Source: Methanoregula sp.
GTDB taxonomy: Archaea > Halobacteriota > Methanomicrobia > Methanomicrobiales > Methanospirillaceae
Direction: 5' to 3'
Length of the DNA stretch: 64,000 nucleotides
Assembly: GCA_026625165.1 (NCBI GenBank)
Contig: CP112999.1
Span: 1,054,001-1,118,000 of the forward strand
A model generated the notes under the pieces. That model did no database searches and had not been told where the DNA came from. It saw nothing but the letters and a program-made list of their open reading frames with translations. Numbering within the stretch: the first letter of the stretch is position 1; every line of letters starts with the position of its first letter. Positions 20,750 to 29,078 of the stretch are shown here, in pieces. A program made the translations under genes and the position numbers.

Positions 20750-21952
20750 TCATGGTTGCTGCTGAAATTCATCGGTTTTCTGAACAATTCCCTTGGTCAG
20801 TGGTTTAACTGCGATCTGCATACCGCTTTCTTTTCCATAGGATTCTACCCGTTTATACACTCGATCAACCATGCTTTCTGTCGTCATAATTAGGGTATCC
20901 TCTCCCAAAAGTGCCTTAAGAATGCATTTGTCAATGACTCCATAGGTAAAATCAAGCCGTATATTTTCATAAAATGCCATTTGTTTCGCACGGGTTCCCA
21001 TTGCTCCGACAGATAATTTTGGTTTAGAGGTAAACCATGCCGCCAATGATTCCTGATTATCCTTATCGACATTGCAGATCGTTATCACTCCAGGGCTGAC
21101 CGGGCTGCAGGTTTTCTGGAACAAAGTTTCGATGATATGCATCATGTCCAGCACCGTCCGGGGTTTCTTTTGAGGCATTGGAAAACCACGTATTTTCAGC
21201 TCGGTATATAGTTCAAGGAGGGTGGGCAGGGAAAGATGCGCCTTTCGCACGCATTCCGGATTGCCAAATGCCACTTCGGGAATATCTTCCCGCAGGATTT
21301 TTCCCTCAAGCATCAGTATGGCACGATCAGCCCACGGGTAGACAAGTTCGACATCATGAGTGGATATAATGATTGTTTTTCCTCCGTGATGCAGTTCATC
21401 CAGCAGTTCCATTATATCTTCCGAACCGGAGGGATCCAGGCCGGTTGTAGGTTCGTCAAACACAAGCACGTCGGGATCCATCGCAAGCACCCCGGCAATT
21501 GCCACTCGCTTCTTTTCCCCGCCCGAAAGCTGATAGGGGGGACGACGTTCAAATCCTTCCAGCCCGACATGGTGCAGGGCTAAAGTGACTGCTTCCTTAA
21601 CTTCGCGTTCATGATAACCGAGATTGGTCGGCCCGAATGCAACATCCTGGTAAACCGTAGGTGCAATGATCTGCCGGTCCGGGTTCTGGAGAACAAAACC
21701 GACACGTTTGCGCAGAATCCGCAAGGATGATTTATCATACCGGATTGGTTCATTGTCAAAGAGCAATATTCCTGAGTCGGGGCGGATCATCCCGTTAAGC
21801 ATCGCGAGGAGTGTTGATTTACCTGCACCGTTGGGTCCGACAAGTGCGATCTTCTCCCTTTTTTTAACATGAAAACTGATCCCGCAGATCGCCTCCATGC
21901 CACGGGGGTAACGATACCGGATATCCCGTGCTTCAAGGATGATGCTGCTCAT
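20750..21952 (-). CDS. cbiO: Cobalt/nickel ECF transporter ATPase CbiO with a C-terminal extension
   Basis: This is an ABC ATPase with Walker A GPNGAGKST (39-47), Q-loop LQNPDRQI, signature LSGGEKKRVAIAG (about 143-155) and Walker B VLVFDEPTTGLD. It energises Co2+/Ni2+ uptake with CbiM, CbiN and CbiQ. At 400 residues it is well above the usual 270-285; residues from about 262 form an extra domain with GAMGTRAKQMAFY and DTLIMTTESMVDRVYKR that I do not recognise. The gene lies 10 bases after cbiQ and 10 before the amidase gene, so it belongs to one operon. Confidence 0.93.
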   Translation of the reverse strand: MSSIILEARDIRYRYPRGMEAICGISFHVKKREKIALVGPNGAGKSTLLAMLNGMIRPDSGILLFDNEPIRYDKSSLRILRKRVGFVLQNPDRQIIAPTVYQDVAFGPTNLGYHEREVKEAVTLALHHVGLEGFERRPPYQLSGGEKKRVAIAGVLAMDPDVLVFDEPTTGLDPSGSEDIMELLDELHHGGKTIIISTHDVELVYPWADRAILMLEGKILREDIPEVAFGNPECVRKAHLSLPTLLELYTELKIRGFPMPQKKPRTVLDMMHIIETLFQKTCSPVSPGVITICNVDKDNQESLAAWFTSKPKLSVGAMGTRAKQMAFYENIRLDFTYGVIDKCILKALLGEDTLIMTTESMVDRVYKRVESYGKESGMQIAVKPLTKGIVQKTDEFQQQP

Positions 21953-21962
21953 GCTATACGTC

Positions 21963-22751
21963 CTATATCAGGGTGATATCCCTTGAAAAAATCACAACCG
22001 CCAATGATAATGAAAAAAAAACAATAACGGCAATCAGCGGTATACGCTCAACTGGCCGGGTCTCTCCCAGCAGTGCAAATTTCCCGTCATAACAGCGTGC
22101 ATCCATGGCCCGTATCAGGTCTTCTCCTGCGTCCCAGCTCGCAATGAATGCAGCACCGCACATGGATGCAAAAGAGTGGATGGATTCACGCCATGTTGAA
22201 TAGCCAAGGCGCATCACCTGCGCATTGTGGATCTGCCGTACCTGGTTAATAAGAATGAAGATGGTCCGGTAGATTATCATGGCAAGATCGATCACAAAAT
22301 CCGGGACCCTGCACCTCCTCATCACGATGAAGAGATCGGTCATGGGAGTGGTGAGCGCAATGAAACAGACTGCTGACATACCCCCAATCACACGACAGAG
22401 GATAAAAAAACCATCATTGATACTCCCGCGGCTGACGGATAGCGAGAGATATGGCAGGGGGCTCCAACTCCAGTACACATGGTCCCCGCCCGAGATCAGA
22501 ACGATGACAGCAGCACTAAAGATGGCAAACCATAACGGGACAATGAATAGTTCCGCATAGGTCTTCAAATCAACCTTTGCAAGCAGGATCACTGCAGCGG
22601 ATAACATGAGAGCGATGATGAGCGGGGCAGGATATCCTGATGAAATCAGACAGAGAAAGATCCCCAGAAGACCGGCTGCCAGCTTGACAGAGGTGTTTAC
22701 TTCCCGGAGGCCGTTTTTCTGGGCGATATCTTCCAGCAGCTCATCAAACAT
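21963..22751 (-). CDS. cbiQ: ECF transporter T component CbiQ
   Basis: The 262-residue protein has five to six membrane helices and the EcfT coupling motif RAMDARCYDG (Ala-Arg-x type) in the C-terminal cytosolic loop, which docks on the ATPase. I chose the start MFDELLEDIAQ at 22751, which gives the normal CbiQ N-terminus; a longer in-frame extension is open upstream but would add about 35 Arg-rich residues unlike the family and overlap cbiN. It follows cbiN by 25 bases. It connects CbiM and CbiN to CbiO. Confidence 0.92.
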   Translation of the reverse strand: MFDELLEDIAQKNGLREVNTSVKLAAGLLGIFLCLISSGYPAPLIIALMLSAAVILLAKVDLKTYAELFIVPLWFAIFSAAVIVLISGGDHVYWSWSPLPYLSLSVSRGSINDGFFILCRVIGGMSAVCFIALTTPMTDLFIVMRRCRVPDFVIDLAMIIYRTIFILINQVRQIHNAQVMRLGYSTWRESIHSFASMCGAAFIASWDAGEDLIRAMDARCYDGKFALLGETRPVERIPLIAVIVFFSLSLAVVIFSRDITLI

Positions 22752-22776
22752 GGATCTATATCTTCCGCTGTGCCGA

Positions 22777-23082
22777 TTAGGCTTTCTTCTTCTGCCCCAT
22801 CCAGAAACCAAATACCCCGCCCACAAAAATACCCCCGACAGCGGCCTGCAGGGCAAACAGGCAGGCTTCGATCTCCCCGCTTGGCGGCTCCCACTGGGGG
22901 ATTAGGGGGGCGAAATCATCAACGGATTTTCCGGATAATTCTGCGATAAGTCCCGAACCCACGTTATCTGAACCGGCAAATTCTGCGCCTTTTATGACTG
23001 AACTTGTATACAGGAACAGAAGGCAGAATGCGATGATCGCACCTGCAGTGAGGATCTCCAGCATGTACCGGTGTGCCATCAT
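22777..23082 (-). CDS. cbiN: Cobalt transport protein CbiN
   Basis: A 101-residue protein with two membrane helices (about 8-28 and 76-95) and an extracytoplasmic loop containing EFAGSDNVG and FAPLIPQWEPPSGE, as expected for CbiN, the small subunit that loads the metal site of CbiM. Its ATG overlaps the cbiM stop by four bases, so translation is coupled. A second ATG directly follows the first. Confidence 0.9.
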   Translation of the reverse strand: MMAHRYMLEILTAGAIIAFCLLFLYTSSVIKGAEFAGSDNVGSGLIAELSGKSVDDFAPLIPQWEPPSGEIEACLFALQAAVGGIFVGGVFGFWMGQKKKA

Positions 23083-23771
23083 GCATCTCCCCGTGCAGCA
23101 TTGATCTGGGCGTCAGAGAAGATCTTCAGCCGCACCAATATGTCGGGTTTGAGGGCTATGATGTACTTGAAGACCAGTGCAAGGACGATCCCTTCGACGA
23201 TCGCAAGCGGCACCTGTGTCACCGCAAATATCCCCATGAACAAAACAAACGAGCTGCCAACACCGCCAATCTCAGCGGGATACGCAAGCGCAAGCTCAAG
23301 GGAGGTTGTCACATACGTAAACATATCGGCAAGTGCAGTTGCGAGAAAAACCGTCAGGTATATATTGACCGTTGTATCCCTGAGCGCCCGGTATACGATA
23401 TAGCCGACAACCGGGCCGACAATGCCCATCGAGAAAATATTTGCGCCGAGCACCGAGAGCCCGCCATGAGCCAGAAAGAGGCTCTGGAACAGTAGCACAA
23501 TAGCGCATATCACCGAGGTGATCCATGGCCCGAAACAGATTGCGGAGAGACCGGTCCCTGTCGGGTGGGAGCAGCTCCCGGTAACAGATGGAAGTTTCAA
23601 CGATGATAAAATAAAAATAAATCCACCGGTTACTCCCAGCAGGGGGAGCGCCTCACGATCTTCATCCATGACTTTTTTCAGATTATGAACACCAAATGCA
23701 AGGCAGGGCAGGGCGATAAGCCACCACACGATGCACCATTGCCAGGGCAGGAAACCTTCCATGATATGCAT
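23079..23771 (-). CDS. cbiM: Cobalt/nickel ECF transporter substrate-binding protein CbiM
   Basis: The 230-residue, six-to-seven-helix S component binds Co2+ or Ni2+. I place the start at the ATG giving Met-His-Ile-Met-Glu-Gly, because the family needs His as residue 2 for metal binding; a TTG nine bases upstream would destroy this. Other conserved parts are SLKLPSVTGSCSHPTG (first metal loop region, about 60-75) and VTQVPLAIVEG. It is the first gene of the cbiM-N-Q-O-cbiA/cfbB operon. The metal (Co or Ni) cannot be decided from the sequence. Confidence 0.95.
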   Translation of the reverse strand: MHIMEGFLPWQWCIVWWLIALPCLAFGVHNLKKVMDEDREALPLLGVTGGFIFILSSLKLPSVTGSCSHPTGTGLSAICFGPWITSVICAIVLLFQSLFLAHGGLSVLGANIFSMGIVGPVVGYIVYRALRDTTVNIYLTVFLATALADMFTYVTTSLELALAYPAEIGGVGSSFVLFMGIFAVTQVPLAIVEGIVLALVFKYIIALKPDILVRLKIFSDAQINAARGDA

Positions 23772-23813
23772 AAATTTCAACTCAACTTAATTTGTTTTAA
23801 TGTAATTTTTTTT

Positions 23814-23851
23814 TAGTTAACTAGGTTATCTCATGAGTATTTATATTTTAT
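23814..23851 (-). promoter_or_regulatory. cbiM promoter with palindrome at the expected start site
   Basis: On the minus strand a TATA-type box (TAAAATATAAATA) lies at about 23839-23851. About 25 bases downstream, where transcription should begin, lies the perfect 10-base palindrome TAGTTAACTA (23814-23823). This is a plausible operator for metal control. It does not look like the known NikR site. Confidence 0.4.
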
Positions 23852-23973
23852 TTTCAGTTTGATTTTTGGGTTCATTTTGTAACTGGCAACATATAAAAAT
23901 CAGAGAGCAGTAAAAAAGAAAAAAATAATTTGATTATACTTGGATCAATTATCCTGGAAAATTGTAGTGAAGT

Positions 23974-25269
23974 TCAAATACCCTTTTTCCTGAATTTATA
24001 TACCGCATACACAATCCCGATTATTACAGCGATAATGACACTCACCATGATTGGGTTTGATAAAAGAGCCGAAATCCCGGTCTGTGCCGTGACGTTAACC
24101 CGAACCTTCATGGTATCGGATATGTACGAGTTATCGAGTGCATCGCGGTAACGGATTTCAGAGTCAAGGCCATATTCCTTGACAGTTGCAGCACGGTCAA
24201 CGCTCATCTCGTACGATGCTGTCACGGATTCACCGGGCTTGATCTCCCCCAGATATGCAATATCATCATTGCTGGTGAACGGGTTCACCGCGCTGATCCG
24301 CCCCTGGGCAGAATATACGGCTGTATCGCCGGTATTTTTATACTCCACAGAGATTACTTTCTTGTTCCCCGGGTTCATCTCGGCGGGTGCAGAGATGATT
24401 GCAAAATCGATTTTTCCGCTGACAGGTACCCCGATGGTGTCGCTGCGTGAAGTAACTGTATCGCCGTCTTTGTTCACGTAGACCACCGCAACGTCGACAG
24501 GATATATGGAACGCTCTGCATCTTTTGCCACCGATACTTTGTACCTGCAATCCACGGTGGAACCCGAAGGGAAATCGCCGACATATACGCTGCTGTCGGT
24601 AGGAATGACAGGGCTGTTACCGTTGCGGATGACCTTTATAACCGCTTTTGTTCCGTCCTCGTAGCCGGTATTTTTTATCTTTAAATTCAGGTAGCCTTCG
24701 GTTCCCACGTTGAGATGATCGGATTGCGCCGACAATACATCAATGGAGATGTCGGGCTTAATTTTAATTATGAGGGGCACGTTTGCATTGGTTGCCTTGT
24801 AGTAATATTGGATTGCATCGGTCCCGTATTGTTCAGCGTACTGCAGGTAGGTATACCTGATATCGACAGGAAGGGTGTATGTTCCCGACCGGGCATCCGA
24901 CAAAATCTTAATATTAAAGCTGCTCGTCACCGTATTTCCACCTTTAAGATCACCAACCATCTGGGGATCCGATTTGACGATGAGCGGGGCATCCCCCGCC
25001 GACAATGACACCATAAGAAGTTTGGCGGTGTTGGGAAGGTCATCACGGTCAATAAAGCCGGACTGGATCATCTTGAATTCGTTCAGCCCGCTGTTCTCAA
25101 TGACAATGGTAAGGGTAGCGTCGGAACCGGGGGAGAACTCGTTAGTACCTGAGATATATGCCGAGAGTTGGGGGCTCCCTGACATATACTTGGTCCCTGC
25201 CGATACGTGAGTCATCAATAAGGCACAAAATACCGCAAAGATGATAATCCACTTACCTGCAATTTTCAT
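23974..25269 (-). CDS. Surface protein with NEW3/CARDB-like beta domains and C-terminal anchor
   Basis: This 431-residue protein has a signal peptide (about 6-24), three or four Ig-like beta domains and a C-terminal membrane helix (about 407-424) followed by KFRKKGI. Repeated phrases such as TIVIENSGLNEF, NLKIKNTGYEDG and SVEYKNTGDTAV mark COG1361-type (S-layer related, alpha-galactosidase NEW3-like) domains that are anchored outside the cell. I chose the ATG at 25269 because GAGGT stands five bases before it and it opens directly with the signal peptide; a frame 34 codons longer exists. Its ligand is unknown. It is divergent from the lipoprotein gene. Confidence 0.75.
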   Translation of the reverse strand: MKIAGKWIIIFAVFCALLMTHVSAGTKYMSGSPQLSAYISGTNEFSPGSDATLTIVIENSGLNEFKMIQSGFIDRDDLPNTAKLLMVSLSAGDAPLIVKSDPQMVGDLKGGNTVTSSFNIKILSDARSGTYTLPVDIRYTYLQYAEQYGTDAIQYYYKATNANVPLIIKIKPDISIDVLSAQSDHLNVGTEGYLNLKIKNTGYEDGTKAVIKVIRNGNSPVIPTDSSVYVGDFPSGSTVDCRYKVSVAKDAERSIYPVDVAVVYVNKDGDTVTSRSDTIGVPVSGKIDFAIISAPAEMNPGNKKVISVEYKNTGDTAVYSAQGRISAVNPFTSNDDIAYLGEIKPGESVTASYEMSVDRAATVKEYGLDSEIRYRDALDNSYISDTMKVRVNVTAQTGISALLSNPIMVSVIIAVIIGIVYAVYKFRKKGI

Positions 25270-25465
25270 TTTAACCTCATTATAATGAATATCGCAAAAT
25301 TGTTTGATGTAGTAGTTGATAGGATGATCGTTTGGTACTGTGGTATTTGAAAATTTTTCTTTATCGCTCATCTGAAACGTGAATAAAATAATGTCTAATC
25401 ATGCATACTTTCAAATTATTAGAAAGATTGTGACAAAAAGAAAATGTGCGAAAACGGGTGAATAA

Positions 25466-25477
25466 ACATAAATATCG
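25466..25477 (+). promoter_or_regulatory. TATA box for the lipoprotein gene
   Basis: ACATAAATATC lies about 25 bases before the ATG at 25497. At this distance transcription would begin at or near the start codon, so the message may be leaderless; no ribosome site is visible. Confidence 0.4.
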
Positions 25478-25496
25478 TGATTTGTAATAACGTGTA

Positions 25497-26243
25497 ATGA
25501 AAAACCTGAAAGCAAAAATACTTATTATTTTCATGGTCTGTTCCCTGTGTATCGCGGGCTGCGTTGCACCTCCGAAACCCGGTTCTTCATCATCACCCCC
25601 GGGTTCATCTCAATCTGGTGACGGGCAAGGTGTTGGGACAAGTACAACAACCGCAATGTACGTAACTCAGGCTACTCCATTCCAGACTGAAACAACCATG
25701 GGTCAAGGATATAACATATTCACTCCGGCGCCAACATATGTCGCTGATTTGTATTGTCCAATTTATACCACAACAGAAGTATACGCATACAACACAACTG
25801 CATTTAATTATAATCTGACAACTCCACCGATGTATATCACATTTTCTGTCATCCCGACAAATATAACCAAAACCAAAGTTATTTCATCCCGTTCTGGAAC
25901 AAAAGAAGATATTACAATTGAATGGTCTGATTATAGTCCCGTTTCCTGGTTTGAAGTAACAATACGGAACAAACAGAGTGGTGTAATTTATGAACAGAGT
26001 GGGTTTGGTAAAAGCTACGGGATATACTTAAATCGAACTTTGAAAACTCTAAAACGAGATGATTTTCTGATTGAATTGAAAGGTAATGATATTACCGCGA
26101 CCACGAATGTATGGGTAAAACCCGAAGGTAATTTTGATAACCCACAAGATTTGTATAATGACAGATGTGTTTATTTTGAGGGGCAACCTCGGGATTCTCT
26201 ATCCTATGCCACTGCAACCCCCACCCCTTCTTATCCAGGATAA
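25497..26243 (+). CDS. Predicted lipoprotein of unknown function
   Basis: The 248-residue protein begins with a signal peptide and lipobox (SLCIAGC, Cys at about 22), then a Pro/Ser/Gly/Thr-rich linker (about 25-75). The rest is a Tyr/Thr-rich beta domain with TITIEW-like phrases (DITIEWSDYSP) and EVTIRNKQSG, resembling an Ig or Fn3-like fold. I recognise no enzyme motif. The 3' end is again Pro/Thr-rich. It is probably on the outer face of the membrane. Base composition is more AT-rich than in the flanking operons, which suits an accessory gene. Confidence 0.7.
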   Translation: MKNLKAKILIIFMVCSLCIAGCVAPPKPGSSSSPPGSSQSGDGQGVGTSTTTAMYVTQATPFQTETTMGQGYNIFTPAPTYVADLYCPIYTTTEVYAYNTTAFNYNLTTPPMYITFSVIPTNITKTKVISSRSGTKEDITIEWSDYSPVSWFEVTIRNKQSGVIYEQSGFGKSYGIYLNRTLKTLKRDDFLIELKGNDITATTNVWVKPEGNFDNPQDLYNDRCVYFEGQPRDSLSYATATPTPSYPG

Positions 26244-26340
26244 CCTTTTTAGATGATTGCTTAATATTATCCATTACCAAGAATTAGAAATTTAATCGGA
26301 TTAAAAAATTCACGAATAAAAAAAGTCTGCATTAATATCA

Positions 26341-26493
26341 ATGGATTCTGGTCCTTTTGTCAAAGAGATTCTGATGAAATATCACGGGGTTGTCCCGGGT
26401 AAATTCCCGCTCTGCCTCAAAGAACCGGAATTCAGGTATAATTACCGTAACAGTGATCTATTCGATAGATTTATCTTTCAGTTGAAAACATGA
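26341..26493 (+). pseudogene. Remnant of an ISXO2/IS1595-type transposase (C-terminal tip)
   Basis: A 50-codon frame reads KYHGVVPGKF, then LCLKEPEFRYNYRN and FDRFIFQL before a TGA. The phrase KEPEFRYNYRN and the spacing match, from memory, the C-terminus of ISXO2-like DDE transposases (IS1595 family), where (K/E)EFRFNxRN is conserved. An in-frame stop at 26317 closes the upstream side, and neither the catalytic core nor terminal inverted repeats are seen. It is a dead fragment in the 418-base gap between the lipoprotein gene and the kinase gene; the rest of that gap shows nothing else I can support. Confidence 0.55.
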
Positions 26494-26661
26494 TGCCGGG
26501 TGAATGTTATAGAGGAATCCCCATTTATTAATCCCTAGATCATCTCCTGTTTTAATCATGTCAAAAAATTGCGTTTTTAAAAATGAAAAATAACGGGCAG
26601 ATTAGGTTATTTATACCATTTTTTCACTTATATATCACAAAGAGCAAAAGTCTTGTTTTAT

Positions 26662-28707
26662 TCAGAATTTCTCCGGAAACACAATCTCAAACCGTGCCCC
26701 CTTCTCACTTGTAACCTTCATCTCTCCTCCAATCTGACGCACAAGGACATTGACAAGCTGCATTCCCAGGGTTGCCGTACTCCTGGAGTCATAATCTGCG
26801 GGCAATCCCGCACCGTCATCTGCAACTATGAGCGTAAACTTGTGGTCAGTGCCGAGGTGCAGATCCAGCGAGATCGTACCTGCAGATCTGTCTTTGAAGG
26901 CGTATTTGAGAGAGTTTGTCATCAGCTCATTGATAATCAGACCGCAGGGGATAGCTGTATCAAGGTTGACACTGACATTATCGACATTCACCCTGACATC
27001 GACGGCCGTATTGATGGAATACGAATCCATGAGGTCAGAAACAAGACTTTTGATATAATCAGCTGTATTGATGAACTCAAGGCTCTTGGACTGGTAAAGT
27101 TTCTCATGAACCAGCGACATGGTTTTCACACGACGCTGGCTCTCGTTGAGTTTCTCAATGGCAACCGGGTCATTGATATAATTCGATTGCAACTGGAGGA
27201 AACCGGAGATGACCTGCATGTTGTTCTTTACCCGGTGGTGGACCTCTTTAATGATTACCTCTTTTTCCCGGAGTGATGCCTCGAGCCTGTTTGCATATCT
27301 CCTCCGTTCAGTGATGTCGAGGTGGATACCGACCCATGAGATTACCCGTCCTTGTTCATCATAAAGGGGGGAACCGCGTGAAAGGATAAATTGTTCCTTT
27401 CCGGCACGATCGATTATGCGGTATTCGTAATCCCAGATACAACCGGTCTGCACACACTGCTTCCAGTCTGATATTGTGCGCTCCCGATCAGCCGGGGGAA
27501 TACGTTGCACCCATCCAAATGAGCTGCACTCGGGAAGAGTAAGCCCAAGCAGGTCAAGGAATGAATCAGAAAGGAATGTGAAACTGCCCTGGGAATCACA
27601 CATCCAGACTCCATAGGGGATTAGTTCACCTACCATGCGATATCGTTTCTCACTCTCCATGACTGCAACCTCTGCCTGTTTACGGTCAGTGATATCCCGT
27701 ACCATACTCATAATGGCACTACCGCCCCGGTACTGGATAGAGCGGCTGCTCACTTCAATTGGGATCAGGCGACCATCCCTGCTCCGGTGAACAGTCTCAA
27801 AAATCGTGGTGACAGGGTCGTGAATGTTCTTGATCAGGTTTGCCTGCATATGGGAATATGCCAAATCGTCAAGATCTTTAAATGTTAATGTAACAATTTC
27901 TTCGCGGGTATACCCCAATCTGTCACATGCAATCTGGTTTGCCTCAAAAATTCTGCCGTCAAGGTCATGGATGAAAATTGCATCACTTGCGGAATCAAAC
28001 AGGGTCCGGTACCGTATTTCCGATTCATCGATGATATCCTTCATCCGTTTCCGTTCTGTAATATCGAGAACAGAACAGACCACGAGGGACTCGGTGCCAA
28101 TGGATGCAGTAAACAGCGCCCAGAGGATTTTTTCATCTTTTCGGGAGAATACTATTTCGGTATCAGTGATCTGGTGCTCTGATTTTAACCGTGAGATGAA
28201 CCCTTCGCGCTCCTGAGCATCGGGCCAGATCTTCGAGATTGATGTATTATGTAGTTCATCGGGTTCATACCCAAACAGATGTGCGGCTCTCTTGTTGATC
28301 TCCTTGATCAGACCGGTTTCCAGATCAAAGGTGAATATTCCTGCCTGTGAATTTGTAAAGATCTCACGGAATATTTTATCTTGCTTGAGGCTGTCTGCCA
28401 TGGAGGAGATGACAACACCAATTGTGACAAAGATATAGAACCATGCGACACTGGTGGCAAACAACCTGATATCGTGAGGGCCGTAAAAATACACAAGCCC
28501 AAGGTAAATCCATCCCAGAACGATCGTGAAATATATGGCAAAACGCGGGTGAAGCCGTGCAAGCAGGACAATTGGGAGAATATACAAGTAAGGAAAAATC
28601 TCCAAAATTCCGCTGGACAAAGAAAAAAATGTTACGACGATTATCTCGCATGTAAAAAGAACAATCATGTAGAGCCAGAAAAGTTTCCACCATGATATAT
28701 TTTTCAT
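26662..28707 (-). CDS. Membrane sensor histidine kinase with three PAS domains (HisKA_2 type)
   Basis: The 681-residue protein has four to five N-terminal membrane helices (about 8-115), three PAS domains (about 125-235, 230-350 and 355-470, each closing with a D(I/V)T(D/E)R(K/R) motif) and a C-terminal kinase core. The phospho-acceptor box EVHHRVKNNMQVISG (His at about 490) and the ATP-binding N box NELMTNSLKYAF, DDGAGLP and TLGMQLV mark the HisKA_2/HATPase_c_2 family. It should autophosphorylate and pass phosphate to receiver proteins; three are encoded within 4 kb. A ribosome site AGGTG precedes the ATG. The sensed signal is unknown; the PAS domains show no clear heme or flavin residues that I can name. 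Confidence 0.88.
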   Translation of the reverse strand: MKNISWWKLFWLYMIVLFTCEIIVVTFFSLSSGILEIFPYLYILPIVLLARLHPRFAIYFTIVLGWIYLGLVYFYGPHDIRLFATSVAWFYIFVTIGVVISSMADSLKQDKIFREIFTNSQAGIFTFDLETGLIKEINKRAAHLFGYEPDELHNTSISKIWPDAQEREGFISRLKSEHQITDTEIVFSRKDEKILWALFTASIGTESLVVCSVLDITERKRMKDIIDESEIRYRTLFDSASDAIFIHDLDGRIFEANQIACDRLGYTREEIVTLTFKDLDDLAYSHMQANLIKNIHDPVTTIFETVHRSRDGRLIPIEVSSRSIQYRGGSAIMSMVRDITDRKQAEVAVMESEKRYRMVGELIPYGVWMCDSQGSFTFLSDSFLDLLGLTLPECSSFGWVQRIPPADRERTISDWKQCVQTGCIWDYEYRIIDRAGKEQFILSRGSPLYDEQGRVISWVGIHLDITERRRYANRLEASLREKEVIIKEVHHRVKNNMQVISGFLQLQSNYINDPVAIEKLNESQRRVKTMSLVHEKLYQSKSLEFINTADYIKSLVSDLMDSYSINTAVDVRVNVDNVSVNLDTAIPCGLIINELMTNSLKYAFKDRSAGTISLDLHLGTDHKFTLIVADDGAGLPADYDSRSTATLGMQLVNVLVRQIGGEMKVTSEKGARFEIVFPEKF

Positions 28708-28725
28708 GATAACACCTGAACTTCG

Positions 28726-28756
28726 GGACCAGAGCAGGTCCGGAACCTTTCGTTCC
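28726..28756 (-). promoter_or_regulatory. Two abutting hairpins in the kinase leader
   Basis: GGACC-N6-GGTCC (28726-28741) is followed directly by GGAAC-N5-GTTCC (28742-28756). Both lie just upstream of the ribosome site of the kinase gene, in its likely leader, since a TATA-like box (minus strand GTATATTTAATAAATC) lies at about 28825-28840. They could affect translation, but five-base stems also occur by chance. Confidence 0.3.
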
Positions 28757-28996
28757 TTTCGCAGCTCACGGGTAAAATGGTACCTGATAACCCGATATTC
28801 TTTATGGTGATATCTGCAGGAGCAGATTTATTAAATATACCTGTTCGTGCCTGAAATCAGAGAACGCGCTAAAAGTTTCGAACTCCGGTACCCGATGATG
28901 ACAGGACGTGAACACCCGAGGATTTTTAAAAAATAAAGATTAAAAAGGGAATCCTCTTCATCACAGATGGATTCCGGATCTGTCCGCTGATATTTG

Positions 28997-29010
28997 AAAA
29001 ATATAAATAG
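28997..29010 (+). promoter_or_regulatory. Promoter TATA box for the receiver-PAS gene
   Basis: AAAATATAAATAG is a near-ideal archaeal TATA box with a purine/A-rich TFB element just before it. It lies about 70-80 bases before the ATG at 29079. The 371-base divergent gap 28708-29078 contains this promoter, the opposite kinase promoter and no gene. Confidence 0.55.
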
Positions 29011-29078
29011 GTTCTCATCGTTATACCTGATATCGTAAACCGGGACACTTCAAAATGTTTGAATAAACCCGTGCCGGG

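Noticed and set aside
22752-22856. Longer CbiQ N-terminus
   Set aside because: The extra 35 residues are Arg/Gly-rich, unlike the family, and overlap cbiN.
23079-23495. Plus-strand frame of 140 codons opposite cbiM
   Set aside because: Antisense shadow of a certain membrane protein gene; the product is charged and Cys/Arg-rich without domain.
23772-23780. TTG start for CbiM
   Set aside because: It would place residues before Met-His, which the family needs at the very N-terminus for metal binding.
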